Shown here piece after piece: positions 12,908 to 24,009 of a stretch of DNA of 64,000 nucleotides. The notes beneath the pieces were generated by a model that was not told where the DNA came from, did no database searches, and saw only the letters and a program-made list of their open reading frames with translations. Positions within the stretch are counted from its first letter, which is position 1. Every line of letters begins with the position of its first letter. The stretch is from Pyropia yezoensis (Eukaryota; Rhodophyta; Bangiophyceae; Bangiales; Bangiaceae), in the NCBI GenBank assembly GCA_009829735.1, contig CM020619.1, positions 254,590 to 318,589 of the forward strand, given 5' to 3'. The position numbers and the translations under genes are program-made.

Positions 12908-13800
12908 ATGGAGGCCTTCCTTGCAGATCCCGAGGTGAGCGCCTGGCTGCTGGGCGGCGGCCGCCGCCGCCACCGAGACGGCAGCAGCAACGGCGGTGGT
13001 CGTGGCGGTGGCAGCAGCGGCGGCGGCGGCGGCGGCGGCGGCGGTGATAATAGCAGCGGCCGTAGCGGTCACAGTGGCGGCTCCGCGGGGGGGGCGGGCG
13101 CCCCCGACGGCGGTTGGGGAGAGGGGCTGGGCGTCTACGTGTCACCCCCGCTGCTGGCACAGGCGCACGTCCAGACGGTGCGGGTGAGTAGTTGTCCAGC
13201 GTCGCCGCCAGACGCCGCGGCGGCGGCGGTGGCAGCAGCAACGGCGGCGGGGGGGGGGACCTCCCACCGCCCCGACGCCACCGACGGCGCCTCGAGCGGG
13301 GCGGGGTGGGTGGACGTGCGGCTGCCGACGCGGTCCGTGCGGGGCTTCCTGCTTGGCACGGGCGTGCTGGTCGGGGCCGCCCCCGATGGCGACGCGCCAG
13401 CGGCCGCGGCGACGGGGTGTCCCCTCCCGCCGGCGGCAGCCGCGCTGGCCCTCCCGCCGGGCGGCGTCAGCCGGTGGGCGGCCATGGCGGTGCCGGCTCC
13501 CCCCACCTCCCCCTCCCCCTCGCCGCCACCCTCTGTGCCGGCGGGCTGTCCCACTGCGGCTGGCAGTGCTGCCACCGCTTCTGACGCTGACGCCACCGCC
13601 TCTACCTCCACCGGCACCGCCGCGGCCGCCGCCGCCGATTCGGTGGAGGTGGTGCTGTGTGAGTTTTACCGTGTGCCCCCCGCCGCCGCCTCTGCCGCCG
13701 CCGCCGCCGCCGCCGCCGTGGGCGCGGCCGTCGGCGGGCCCCCCCCCACTTCAACCGCTCCATCTGCTGCGGCTACTGCCAGTGCCCCTCACGATACTAC

Positions 13801-13833
<33 letters not shown>

Positions 13834-15283
13834 TGCGGAGGCGGCGGCGGCGGCAGAGGCGGCGGTGTCCAACCTGACCGTCCGGCTGCACCAGTGGCCT
13901 GCCGGCGGCGGCGCCCCGCGCGTGCGGGTGGTCACCTTTGCGGGCGTGCCTGTTGGCGCGCTGCCCACCCCCGCCGCGGCCGTCACCATTGTCACTGCCA
14001 GGCCAGCGACCGGGCCAACCCGTGGGTGGGGGGACGGGGCGGCGGCGGCCGGCGTGGCACCCGCCGCCGCCGCTGCTGCCGCCGCTGATGGTGGCGGCAG
14101 CAGCCGCAGCAGCGCCAGCAGCTCCGCCGCGAGCGGCGGGTGGAGCACGAGCAGCAGCCGCAGCAGCGGCGGCAGCGACAGCACCAGGGCGGCCGCTGCG
14201 GCGGCTGCGGCCCGCGGGGGGGGCGCGCGCAAGCGCCGCCGCCCTGCAGCGGGGGACCCGCCACCGTCCTCGGCGCGACGGCCAGTGGCGCTGACGCCCG
14301 CGCGGCTGGTCGCGCTGCTCACTCCCCCCGCCACCGACGGTAGCGGCAGCGGCGGCGGCGGCGGCGGCGAGTCGCCCGCCGTTGCGACCACCGTCAAGCT
14401 GCTGGACGTGCGAGGGGGGCGGCGGCGGGGTGGGGGGCGGCGACCCGCGAGGGGAGGCGCTGCAGGCTGCTCCCCGCCCCATGTACCGCCGTCCCCATCG
14501 ATGCAGCCACCGCCGCCGCCGTCGTCGCCGTCGCCGTCGTCGTCGTCGACGCCGCGACCATCGTCGTCGTCATCGTCACCAGAACCGGTGGACGTGCGGC
14601 TGACGACCGCGGTGGACGACTGGGCGACAGCGCCGGCGGGGGTAGCGGCGGCGCTGCGCCGCGCGTTGACAGCGCTCGGCTGGCCCCCCGCCGCCGTGGG
14701 GCCGCTGCTGGCCGACGCAGAGGCCACCGCGGCGGTAACCGCCGCCCTCCGTCGGGGGCTGTCGGTGGAGGTGACGGGGGGGGGGGCGTCGTCGCTTGGA
14801 GGGGTGGGGGGGGGTGGGGGGTGCGGCGCGTCCGCCTGGTCTGACGCGGTGTCTGATATCACCGGTTCGGCGGGCCGTGGGGGGTGGGGTGCGTGCGGCG
14901 GCCGCGGCGGCCGCGGCGGCCACGGTGGCCGCCGGTCGTCGCGGCCTGCCGTGCTGCCGCCGCTGCCGGCCGCGGCGGCATCTCCGCCAGACGCTGCATC
15001 GTATGTGTCGGACGTGTCGGTGCGGGCGGCAGTGGCGGCGGCGGTCGCACCGCTGCCGCCGCCGCCGCCGCCAAGCGCCCACCCCCGTCCGGCGTGGGGC
15101 GTTGGCGATGGCGGCGTGGCACTGCCCCCTCTAACATCATGCCCATCCCCAACGGCGCCCGCCGGTAGCGGCGCCTTGCCGGCGCGGCTACCGCCACCAC
15201 CCTCACCCCCACCCCCACCACGGCCTCCGCCACCGCCACCGCCACCGCCGCGGGGCGAGGCGGGCGGTCGGCGGTGGGCCTAA
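12908..15283 (+). CDS. Ala/Gly/Ser-rich unknown protein (791 aa)
   Basis: I do not recognise this protein. The start is the first ATG of the frame (product begins MEAFLADPEVSAWLLGG); no in-frame ATG lies close upstream. Ordered islands are separated by Ala, Gly, Ser and Pro runs. Such islands include VDVRLPTRSVRGFLLGTGVL (about residues 138-157), SVEVVLCEFYRVPP (about 245), a beta-rich stretch around NLTVRLHQWP (about 320), a basic KRRRP motif that could be a nuclear signal (about 442), and a helical segment around AAALRRALTALGWPP (about 585). The tail is Pro-rich. A GTGAGT donor-like site at about 13181 leaves room for an intron, so the N-terminal third is uncertain. The third-position GC bias and the ordered islands argue for a real gene; the low-complexity parts do not help. 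Nuclear location is only a guess. Confidence 0.55.
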
Positions 15284-16663
15284 TGGGGGTCGAGCCGGCC
15301 CCCACGCCTTCGCCGCGGCGGGAGCGGCCAGTGCGGGGCCTCGTACCCCCGACCCTGGCTACAAGTGGGCGGGATGGGGAGGGGGAAGGGGGGGGGGGGG
15401 GGGGGGGGGATGACAGACTGGCTGGTGGTACCGACAGCACACAGCCGCGGTGGTGTGGGCCGCTGTGGCCGCCACCCCCGGCACTGGCTGTAGGTTGCTC
15501 CAAAACCGCCGCCGGCTGCCCGGGCTGTTTGCCTTGCTCGCTGCCCACCCACTGTTCTGCGGGGCGCTGCCGCACACTGGGTGGATGTGAGGGTGGAGGG
15601 GAAGAGATGAGGGGGGGGGGGGGTTCGGGGGGGGGGCCTGGGGGTGCGCAGGTGTCGGACACCGTGCCACGGTCGCACATGACTTTTTTCTTATTTCTTA
15701 TTTTTTCAACGCTGGTGTGACGATGCGGAGGGGGCGGCTGGCCGTGACGGCGGCTGAGGTGGGGGCGGCGGGGACAGCAAAAGAGGGGGGGGGCAGGAAG
15801 CCTCTCCTGCTTTCCCCCTTCCCCCCACCAGTTGCCTGGTCGGCTGCCCCCGTCGACGCAGTGTCTCGCCGGATAGGGCAATGAGGCAGGGAGCAGGCGG
15901 GCCAGCTTGTTGGAACAGGAGGGGAAAGGGGGGGGAGGGGGCGGGAAAGGGCGCACTCTGCCGTCCCCATCGTCCACACCTCTTTACCCCCTGGCACCAA
16001 CCAATCCCGCCTGATCCGGCAGACGAGAGAGGAAAGGGGCAGAGGGAAAGGGGGGTGCGGGTGATGCGAAGGGGGGGGGGGTCGCGGGGGAGGAGCCATG
16101 CGAGCGAGAAAAAATAAAAAAGAGGAAATGCGCCGGCCGGGAGTCGGGGCGGGAGCTCGCCGCCAGCGGCACCGCCCCATACACCAGTCCCAAGACGGCC
16201 GACGCACCAACGGCAGCCCCCCGTCGTACCCCCCTCTCGCCCCCGCCCCCCCCACACACAGAAACGGTCCCCGCTACCTGAGAGCCCCGACTCAATCCCC
16301 TCATGGGTGCACCCCACTCGCCACTGGTACAGGCCACCCAGAGTTAAGAAACAGCAAGCCCCTTCCTGATCTCCGCCGCGACATGACGGCACCCCCCTCC
16401 ACATGACTGGCCAAGACCTGCCGGCCTCCCACATGGTGCACCAAGGCCCCCACTACCCTACATCACTCAACCACCCCCCATCACATCCACCCCCCACCCC
16501 CCCGCACCACGAAATGTCTGCAGCGACACCACGGCCGCAGTCACCGCACCTCCACACCAACGAAAAACAAAGGCGAAGAGCTCCCACAAATCGCCCAAGC
16601 CCACCCGTTCTCCGTCCCCCCCCCGCCTCCCAACCGTCCAAACGCCCACCTGCCCGACCCCCA
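15284..16663. other. Spacer between convergent genes
   Basis: This is the 3' side of both neighbours. It holds G runs and purine-rich or pyrimidine-rich strings, and I see no gene. A T-rich stretch at about 15686-15708 would suit transcript ends. Confidence 0.5.
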
Positions 16664-17359
16664 CTACACCCCCCCTTGTGGCAGCATGGCCTCCACCTCC
16701 TTACGGAGGACCTCCAGCTTGCGCGCCGCCTCCATCACCGCCGCCTCCCCCCCCGCCACCACCCCCTCCCGCTCGCGCAGGCGGCCCGCACGGTCCACCA
16801 CCGCACGCGCACGGGGGAGGTTGAGCAGCGGCCCCCCGCTGCCGGCAGCGTCATCTCCAACACAGGCACCAGCACCGCCGGGGGTGGCTCCAGCGGCGGC
16901 GGCGGCACCTCCCACCCCCCCCCCCACGCCAGCACCACCGGCGCCGCCGCCGCCGCCGCCACCGCCGCTCGCCCCGTCCACGGCCACCGCCACGGTGCGG
17001 CGCCAGAGGAGCCGCGCGGCGGCGGGCGGCGCCAGCGCCGCAACGATCACCGCCCGCCCAGGGATGGACGCCAGCACCCGCGGCGCGGCGGCGTGGACGG
17101 CCAACAGGAGGGTCAGGGCGGCAAGGAAGGCGAGCGTCGGGTCGGGCAGGGCGGTGATGGCGCTCCGCGCCCGCTCAATCGCCGAGGGGGGGGGCGGCGC
17201 CCGCGCCGCAGAGGTACCTGGGGCGGCCGCGGCAGAGGCGGCGGCGGAAGCGGCAGCGGGGGGAGGGGGGGGGCAGCGGCAGCGGCAGCTGACGGTGGGG
17301 GGGGGGGGGGGGGGGGAGGAGGCGGCCGCCGCGGGCGCCGACGCCCGGGACGGGTTCAT
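16664..17359 (-). CDS. Small unknown membrane protein (231 aa)
   Basis: I do not recognise the family. The ATG at 17359 (MNPSRASAP) is followed by about 60 residues of Ala/Pro/Ser with CRCRC, which could be a targeting or disordered leader. A hydrophobic stretch at about residues 73-95 (LAFLAALTLLLAVHAAAP) and a second at about 100-115 (AVIVAALAPPAAARLL) look like a membrane hairpin. A Gly/Ala linker follows, and the protein ends in a charged amphipathic helix around ARKLEVLRKEVEAMLP. The layout (disordered head, two membrane spans, short coiled coil) suggests an anchored organelle protein, but no catalytic motif is visible. The frame stays open upstream to about 17743, but that part has UTR-like composition. 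Confidence 0.45.
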   Translation of the reverse strand: MNPSRASAPAAAASSPPPPPPTVSCRCRCPPPPPAAASAAASAAAAPGTSAARAPPPPSAIERARSAITALPDPTLAFLAALTLLLAVHAAAPRVLASIPGRAVIVAALAPPAAARLLWRRTVAVAVDGASGGGGGGGGAGGAGVGGGVGGAAAAAGATPGGAGACVGDDAAGSGGPLLNLPRARAVVDRAGRLREREGVVAGGEAAVMEAARKLEVLRKEVEAMLPQGGV

Positions 17360-19260
17360 GGCAAGCGGGTGTAGGGACGCCGCCGGAGGGGCTGGGGGAA
17401 GCAAGCTGCAGATGGGGGGGGGGGGTGAGCAACGGGAGGCGAGTCGGGAGGGGAATGAGACGATAGCGGCCGGCCAGCGGGGTATGGATGGGGGTGGCGG
17501 CACCCGCGCAGGTGGCACCGAGGGGGGAGGCGGGGGGCGGCAGGAGGGAAGGGGACGGCGGTGCGGGCGGGTGGGGGTGGGCGGGCGGGCGAGCGCGCGA
17601 GGGCGCAGGTGACAGACGGTCTGCTGGTCTGTCGGCCGCCCATCCAACGGCTTCGTCCGGCGGTCGTGGTGGTGTGCGGCAGTGACGCGCCCCGCGCGCG
17701 CCACAGTTGGCAGCAGCGGGCGCCCCGCCGGAGCTAAGTTCACCGACTTCTTGTATTTTCACATGGCGATCGAAAAACTTGTGGGACGCTTTTGTAAGTA
17801 CATATTTACACGGTGTCAATGAAGGTCGCGTATGAGCCGTGCACCGACTAGCCTACGATGACCATCCGACCTTCACGACAGCGCCGTGTCCCGTGCACGT
17901 CTCGACCGTTGTCTGCTCCTGGCCTGGCCGTCTATCGCCTCAGGAGCATTTGCTTGCTGACACAGCGGCCTGCTGCGACTGCTTTTGGTGCCGCGGGGAC
18001 CAGCGGTTGGGCACTGGCCGATGTGATGTCTTCCTCATGCCACCGTTGGTGATCGTTCCTTTGAGCGGCTGCCCGACCCGTTCATGCTGTGGCCAATATC
18101 TCTAGGATGCGGGCGGAGACGTCACGGGCGGCTCAGAGGGGCAAGAGAGGCCACCTCTCCAGCCCAGCAGCTAGCGGTTCCTACAGGCAACAAGGTACGT
18201 GTTGACCTCTTGTCTTGCTCTTCTGAGATGAAATAAGTGGAGTGAATGGAGTGAGAAGCTTGGGGGAAGGCGTGTGCCGTACCGCCCACGCCCCCGCCCG
18301 CGCAGCCAGCTCCCCCAAAGACGTTACTACGCATCCTTCCTTCCTTCGCCGCCCCCCCCCGTCCCCCCCCCCCCCACCACCCCCTTGCCCAGCCGCCACC
18401 ACCGCCGCCACCTCCGCCGCCGCAGTCGCTGCCGCCGGCGCCGCCGCCGGCGCCGCCCCCCCCGCCGATCGCCTGGCCTGCCGCCGATCGCCCGGCCTGC
18501 CGCCGCCGCCCGCGCCAGACGCGCGCCCGCCAGGTCACCAAATCGTAGGCCTTCTGCGTCACGAATGTGCCCAGCAGAGCGGCGGCCGCGACCAACTACG
18601 TGGCAGACGCCTGCGGGCGCTCCGGCCGTGGCACGAACGACGACCAGTTCCTGCACGGGGTTTTGACATCGGGAACGCTTCCACCGAGCCACCGCCGTGC
18701 CGACATCGACACAAAACAGGACCGGCCACGGCGGGTCGCCCCCGCACCGGCAGGCCCGCCCGTCGTGCGCGGCGCTCGTTGCAGCGGTTGGCCACCAAGC
18801 GCAAGGCGACAGTGGGTATACATATACTGTGTATACGTGTCCGGCCGGCACGTCAACAAGACGTAGCGCCGTCACCGCCACGTACAGCGAGCCACCGCTG
18901 TAGCCATCACAACAGGCGGGGAAGGGTAAGAGGTGCGGCGCCGCTACAAGTGGCGTAGTGATGTGCAGACCGAGAGAAGCACGGGAGTGCCGTCGTCGGC
19001 CCATGTGCACGTGGATGGCGCAGTGACGGGACGTTAGACCGAGGGAAACACGGGAGCGCCGTCGTCGGCACATGCGCGCGCGCAAGGGTGTGACGGCGTG
19101 CCGTTCAGACAGAGGGAAACACGGGAGCGCCGTCGTCGGCCCATGCGCGCGCGGAGGGGTGTGGCCACCAAAAGAGCCGTGGGAAAAGGGCGCAGGAGGC
19201 ACGACCGGTCGGCATGGCACGAGGTATACAGCGCTGACATGGACAGCACCCGCGGTCCCG
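17360..19260. other. Gene-poor spacer
   Basis: No firm gene. A minus-strand stretch at about 18500-18593 reads as a short hydrophobic peptide (AAAALLGTFVTQKAYDLVTW) directly after an AG, so an exon is possible, but it has no ATG and runs into Gly-rich sequence. GTAC/TATAC-rich DNA lies at 18815-18840 and a three-copy repeat at 18968-19155. Confidence 0.45.
18968..19155 (+). repeat. Three imperfect direct repeats of about 70 bp
   Basis: The core GGGAGCGCCGTCGTCGG is preceded by GAGGGAAACAC and followed by a CCATG or ACATG and CGCG. It occurs at about 18970, 19041 and 19110; the first copy is the most diverged. Confidence 0.75.
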
Positions 19261-20529
19261 TCAGCCGCCTGGGCCAGCGGGGGTTACGGCTGGCGCTGTC
19301 GTACGTCCGCCGTCGGTCACAGGTGTAGGAGCGGCCTCCGCTGCCTCAGACGCGGCAGATGGAGCTGTGGTCACCACCGGGACAGCCGCCGCGGCAAAGG
19401 GGACCACGGTCGCCGCGGCAAAGGGAACCACGGTCGCCGCGGCAGAGGGAACCGCGGCCGTCACTGGCGCAGCCGTCGCAGCAGGGAGTCCCGCAGCCGC
19501 AGTCGGGGCAGCCGCCGCGGCAGAGGGACCCGCGGCCGCAGCTGGGGCAGCTGCCGCCGGCGCAGTAGCCACCGCTGCCGCTGCCACCGCAGCCGCAGCT
19601 GCTGCCGCCGCCTCTGCAGCCGCCGCTGCGGCCGCTGCCGCGGTCAACCGCGCCGTCGCGGCGGCGGCGGCAGCCTCTGTCACCGATGCCGGCTCGGCCC
19701 AACCCAAGACGGGCGCGTTGCAGCATGGGCACACGGGGCGGACGCCGCGGGTCAGCCACCGCGCCAGGCAGGGCGCGTGGTACGTATCCCCACATGGCAG
19801 CCGCACCAGCGCCGTCAGCCGGGTTAGGGCGGGAGGGGGGTGGGTGCCAGTGCCACCGCCAACGTCACCGCCCGTGCGGGGCAGAGGCGGTGGTGGTGGC
19901 CCCTTGCTGCCGCCCCCTGCGATCGTACCCTCGACGGCAGGTGTCTCTGCCTTGTTCGCGCCGCCACCGCCGCCGCCGCCGCCGCTGCCGCCGCCGTCGC
20001 TGTGGAAACCGTCAAGACACACGGCACACACCCAGTCGGGGGGAAGACTCCAGCCCCCCCACTCCCTCCCCTCGGGCGGCGGCCCCCACACCTCATACCG
20101 ACGGAGCAGCGATGCGACGGCACCACGGTCGAGGCGCCCCCTCCTCCGCCTGCCGCCCGCACCTCCACCGCCACCGCCACCAACACCACCCCTACCATCG
20201 CCGCCACTCGCGGCGTGCGGAGGGAGGGAGAGGGGAAGCGGGTTCCCCCATTGCAGCGCCTCTGTGGTGGCGTCGGCGGTGGGGAGGTGGTCCCCCCCCC
20301 ACCAGCCGCCGGTGAGGGCGGCACGCACCCGCCGGCGGTGGCGGCCGCCGTTGCCGACAAAGCAAGAGGCAATGAGCGTGACAGCAACGCCCAGCAGCAT
20401 CATCGCGGTCAGGCCAGCAATGAGGATGCCGACGATAGCGGCAGGAGCGACCTCGGCGCGAAGAGAGGGGTGAGGGAGCCGGTCCGGACGACCCAATGGA
20501 GAAGGCAGGGGGGGGGGCACCATGCCCAT
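19261..20529 (-). CDS. Membrane-anchored RING-finger protein, probable E3 ubiquitin ligase (422 aa)
   Basis: A single membrane span (AAIVGILIAGLTAMMLLGVA, about residues 30-55) is followed by a Gly-rich loop and a RING finger in two halves: WVCAVCLDGF (about 166) and LPCGDTYHAPCLARWL...CPCC (about 245-270). Between them is a Gly/Pro-rich insertion of about 65 residues. The C-terminal 150 residues are almost pure Ala/Val/Pro. The order membrane span then RING resembles plant ATL-type E3 ligases, which recruit an E2 enzyme at a membrane. The usual CGHxxH has become CGDTYH: Asp sits at the first His ligand position, which could still bind zinc. The start is the first of two close ATGs (MGM). The gene is divergent from the YjbQ gene and appears to share its promoter. 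Substrate unknown. Confidence 0.75.
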   Translation of the reverse strand: MGMVPPPLPSPLGRPDRLPHPSLRAEVAPAAIVGILIAGLTAMMLLGVAVTLIASCFVGNGGRHRRRVRAALTGGWWGGDHLPTADATTEALQWGNPLPLSLPPHAASGGDGRGGVGGGGGGGAGGRRRRGRLDRGAVASLLRRYEVWGPPPEGREWGGWSLPPDWVCAVCLDGFHSDGGGSGGGGGGGGANKAETPAVEGTIAGGGSKGPPPPPLPRTGGDVGGGTGTHPPPALTRLTALVRLPCGDTYHAPCLARWLTRGVRPVCPCCNAPVLGWAEPASVTEAAAAAATARLTAAAAAAAAAEAAAAAAAAVAAAAVATAPAAAAPAAAAGPSAAAAAPTAAAGLPAATAAPVTAAVPSAAATVVPFAAATVVPFAAAAVPVVTTAPSAASEAAEAAPTPVTDGGRTTAPAVTPAGPGG

Positions 20530-20706
20530 GCAGGAGGGCGGGGGGGGGCGGTTTTCCCGCCAGAGAAGATGTCTGCCGGGATGAAGCGAGTGGAGGAAGA
20601 AGGGAGAGGGAGAACGACTGGGGCAGAACGAAAGAGAGGACGCCCGCCCTCTCGTTAGAATGGGCACCGTCACGGACACATACTGTAATGGCCCAGCCAG
20701 CAAGAG

Positions 20707-20716
20707 AAAAATATAG
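20707..20716. promoter_or_regulatory. TATA-like element between divergent genes
   Basis: The only A/T-rich patch (AAAAATATAG) in the 428-bp gap. It lies about 245 bp before the YjbQ ATG and, read on the other strand (CTATATTTTT), about 180 bp before the RING ATG, so it could serve both. Confidence 0.4.
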
Positions 20717-20730
20717 AGGGTCGGCTGGGG

Positions 20731-20761
20731 GTACCAAGGTACAGTACACCCTGTACATGTA
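20731..20761. repeat. GTAC-rich intergenic stretch
   Basis: GGTACC, GTACAGTAC and CTGTACATGT occur within 31 bases. The stretch has the same character as 715-751 in the array. Confidence 0.5.
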
Positions 20762-20957
20762 GGTCGTACTTGTAGAGCGCGTGGCCAAGATCAACTCCTG
20801 ATTTTCTGCGGCGACAACGGCACCAGGAATGCATTCCTGCTCCATCTGAGCACGTGGCGCAGACAAAGACCCGACGCCACCTTCATTTGCATGCCCCTCC
20901 CACGTCGAATGGTCTCATCGGCGCGCTTGCGCCCGCCCTGTTGCCCATCTCCACGCC

Positions 20958-21626
20958 ATGGCGTTTACCCCTTCCACCACCGCCGCGGCTGTCCTTCGCC
21001 ACCCTCCCCCCACTCTGTTTCTACGAAGCACCTGCTCCTCGTTTGCTGGTAGCCGAGGCATCCGCCGGCGCGGCGACGCGTCGCACCCCTGGCGGCGGTC
21101 GTCGCCCGCTTCCGGTCCCCCATCCCCCATTCCTTCTGCCCCCTCCCCGTTCACGCGTACCGCCATCACGGCGGCGGTGTCGACCGACATGGGCGTTGCG
21201 GGGTGGACACAAAAGTCCTTTCGGCTGGCCCCCCGCTCCCGGGGCTGCCATCTCATCACGGCGGACATTATGCGGGCGGTGCCCGAGCTGGCTGCCTTCC
21301 GCGTCGGCGTCGCGCACATCTTCATCAAACACACCTCCGCGGCGCTGACACTGAATGAAAACTGTGACCCGGATGTGCGCAAGGACATGAAGATGCTCCT
21401 TGGGGAGATGGTACAGGATGGGCACCCCCGCTTTCAGCACCGCGACGAGGGCGACGACGACATGGCCGCCCATGTGGTGTCCTCGCTGGTCGGCGCGTCC
21501 GTGTCGGTGCCCGTGACGGATGGAAAGCTGGCACTCGGCACCTGGCAGGGGGTGTGGCTGGTGGAGTGGCGGCACTCGGGGGGGGGTCGCACCATCACCG
21601 TCACCGTGCAGGGGGAGAAGAAATAA
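20958..21626 (+). CDS. YjbQ/UPF0047 family protein (222 aa), probably plastid
   Basis: The C-terminal ~140 residues match the YjbQ/UPF0047 fold, a small trimeric beta protein with reported thiamin-phosphate synthase side activity in bacteria; the cellular role is unsettled. Family landmarks are HIFIKHTSAALTLNENCDPD (about residues 115-134), where the His and Asn/Asp belong to the conserved site, and LGTWQGVWLVEWR near the end. Bacterial members are about 140 aa, so the first ~78 residues are an extension. It begins MAFTPSTTAAA, like other plastid-type leaders in this window, and is rich in Ser, Ala and Arg, which fits a transit peptide. The ATG was chosen because this leader begins exactly there. 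Single exon, divergent from the RING gene. Confidence 0.9.
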   Translation: MAFTPSTTAAAVLRHPPPTLFLRSTCSSFAGSRGIRRRGDASHPWRRSSPASGPPSPIPSAPSPFTRTAITAAVSTDMGVAGWTQKSFRLAPRSRGCHLITADIMRAVPELAAFRVGVAHIFIKHTSAALTLNENCDPDVRKDMKMLLGEMVQDGHPRFQHRDEGDDDMAAHVVSSLVGASVSVPVTDGKLALGTWQGVWLVEWRHSGGGRTITVTVQGEKK

Positions 21627-22124
21627 AGGTGATGGTGGAGTGATGTATCACTGGGTGCTGACGGTGCTGAGGGTTGGGCGAGGGGGTGGCGCTTGGGCGA
21701 TGCTGGCAGAATTGGGGTGTGTGTTGGGAGGCTGTTGTCGAGCTGCGTACAAGGATTTCTTTGGGGGCGCAGAGAATGGATGACCAGCGAGCACGAACGT
21801 CTTGTCCATCGCGTTTGACTTCACCGATAGCACGGACATGCCCGCGACGAAAAGCCAAGAGGGCTCACGGGAGTCAATGCCTTAGCCACCTGTTCCACTT
21901 GCCGCGCTGGGGTAGGGTGCGCCCCTGGTTTGCCTTGGACCCTCCCCAGCAGGGCCTCCCCCCTGACCACGGCTCGTCCCCTCGGATGGCCCGCATGCAC
22001 GGTTGCGGGCCGCAGCCTGTCAGCGGCCGCGCCAGCCTGCCAGCGAATATCGTCTCCCCTAGCTTGTGCCCTGTTACCCGTTCCCCTCCTCCGCCAGAAA
22101 GGTGGGGGGGGGCGCTGGTCGTGC

Positions 22125-22382
22125 GGGGCACCCGTCGGTGGGCGACCGCGGGAGGGCGCCGCCGCCTCTTTCCATGCGCGGGCGGGTGTCGCTCGCGGCG
22201 TGGGTGTCGGGGCCGTACGCGGCGGCCCCCTCTCCTTCACAGCCTTTGTGTGCTCTCTTTTTTTTTTCCTTAGGCTCTGGCGGTGTGTGCCGCGGTGTAG
22301 CTGTCGTTGGGCGACCGCAGGAGGGCACCGCTGCCTCTCCCTGCAGGGATGGTCGCCCTTGTGGCGTGCGGGTGTCGGGGTT
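22125..22382 (+). repeat. Diverged direct repeat, period about 170 bp
   Basis: GGGCGACCGCGGGAGGGC (about 22140) and GGGCGACCGCAGGAGGGC (about 22310) start two copies that both run through a CCGCTGCCTCT or CCGCCGCCTCT block to GTGTCGGGG. Confidence 0.7.
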
Positions 22383-24009
22383 GTGAGCTCGTGGCGTGTC
22401 CCCCCACCTGCCGCGCTTCTTGTCTCTTTTGCGTCCATCCCCTGCCTGTGGACCGCGGTAGCTCTTGGGAGCTCCCAGAGTGTTCCTTTAGGGTCCTGCC
22501 CTGGCAGTCCCCCCCCGCCATCCCCCGGGCCCCGAGAGGCGCGGCCGGCGGTCCTAGGTGGAGGGGCGATCCTCCCGGGGCGCGTTTCCATCACCGCAGC
22601 TTGGGCGGTCGTGCGTTGCCACCCCGGCGCGCTTCCGTGGCGCATATAGGCCACACCCCCATTGGAGTACATGTGTCCCCAAACGGGGCCGGAGCGCCCC
22701 AACGAGTACGCGCCTCTCGCCCTCGTGTCAGCCCCCTGGGGAGGAGGCGCGGGGTTGCGCCTCGCTACCCAGACATGGGAAAAGCTGCGAGTGGGCGGGC
22801 CATCATTGCTCGCTGGCGCTTTGCTGGGGGGGTCCCACCCTCCAGCGCAGATAATTTACGGGGGGAGGAGGAAGGGTCTCTGACCCAGAGACAAATTTTC
22901 AAGGGGTCGAGGAGGCGGGGGTGGGCCGTGGCCATTCACGACCTTTCTCCTCTGGTATCGTCCCTGGACGCGCCAACACTCTGGCTTGATTCTTTGAGGA
23001 CACTCATCCTTTGCACGCAGGGGGGCTCAGAGGCGCCGTGGTCCGTACGGCGCAGAAGCACGCACCGTTCATGTAAACAGGGCCCTGAAGCCCGGGGAGA
23101 CAAAGGAGGCAGAGGCGAGCCTCGGATGTGAAAGTGTCATTGGCCGCTCAGAGGAGTGCAGGGTTTCTTGGGAGGGATGGGGAGATCGACGCATTCTATG
23201 TGCCCCCAGCGGCGGCCTTCCTGCGATCTGGTGACTAGGGGTCGTGTGGCGGAGTGGGAAGGCAAGTTGCGAGGACTGCGAAAAGGATGCGCCGAAGGCA
23301 CACTCACCGCACACGCCACCCTCTTTTCTCTCTCGAAGCGCCTCCGCAAGAAGAGCTAGTGGATAGGGACCCCCAATAGTTGAGAGGTTGTGAGGATGAG
23401 ACGCACGCGTGTCTCCCACCGAGTGGTGCAGACCACACAGGCAGGCCCGACAGATGGACCGGGCATAGCGAGAGAGGGAGGCGACGGTGGGATGTCCCAT
23501 CCTATGTAGCCGCAGCCCTGGGCGACACGCCTCTGCGCCAGCAAGCGCCGCCGCCGAAGAGAAAGATCACCCAAGGGGAAGGAAACATCACTGTGGCAGT
23601 TGACCGGGGCGGGCACGCCAGCTCCAATGAGAGCCTGGCGAGTCCATACAGGCACGCTGTCCAGGCCAATGGGCAGAGGCCAAGGGTCGCGTGTGGCAGC
23701 CAGGTGGCAGCAGCGCCAGCTTTGCTGTTTGCACCTCCTCGCGTCGAGATTGGGAGAGCTGGATTTACACACACCTCCCCTCCCCACTGCGCGGCCGCAC
23801 GCTGGCCCTGACGACGATTCACCGCGCTTCTCGCGATCCCTCGCGCCCCACCCCGGGGCCCCCTCGCAACACGCGTTATTTCTTGCTCTGGGAGAGCGGC
23901 TGCGCGGGGAGCGGCGGGGGCGTGGCGCCCGCCCGTGGTATCCACAGCTATGTCCAGCCAGCGTCACGATAAATCTACGCATCAAAATTCGCGTGTGCTC
24001 GGCCGAGCG

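Noticed and set aside
18122-18593. Short minus-strand frame with a hydrophobic start (AAAALLGTFVTQKAYDLVTW)
   Set aside because: There is no ATG, a stop lies just upstream and the rest is Gly-rich. It might be one exon, but there is no partner exon I can support.
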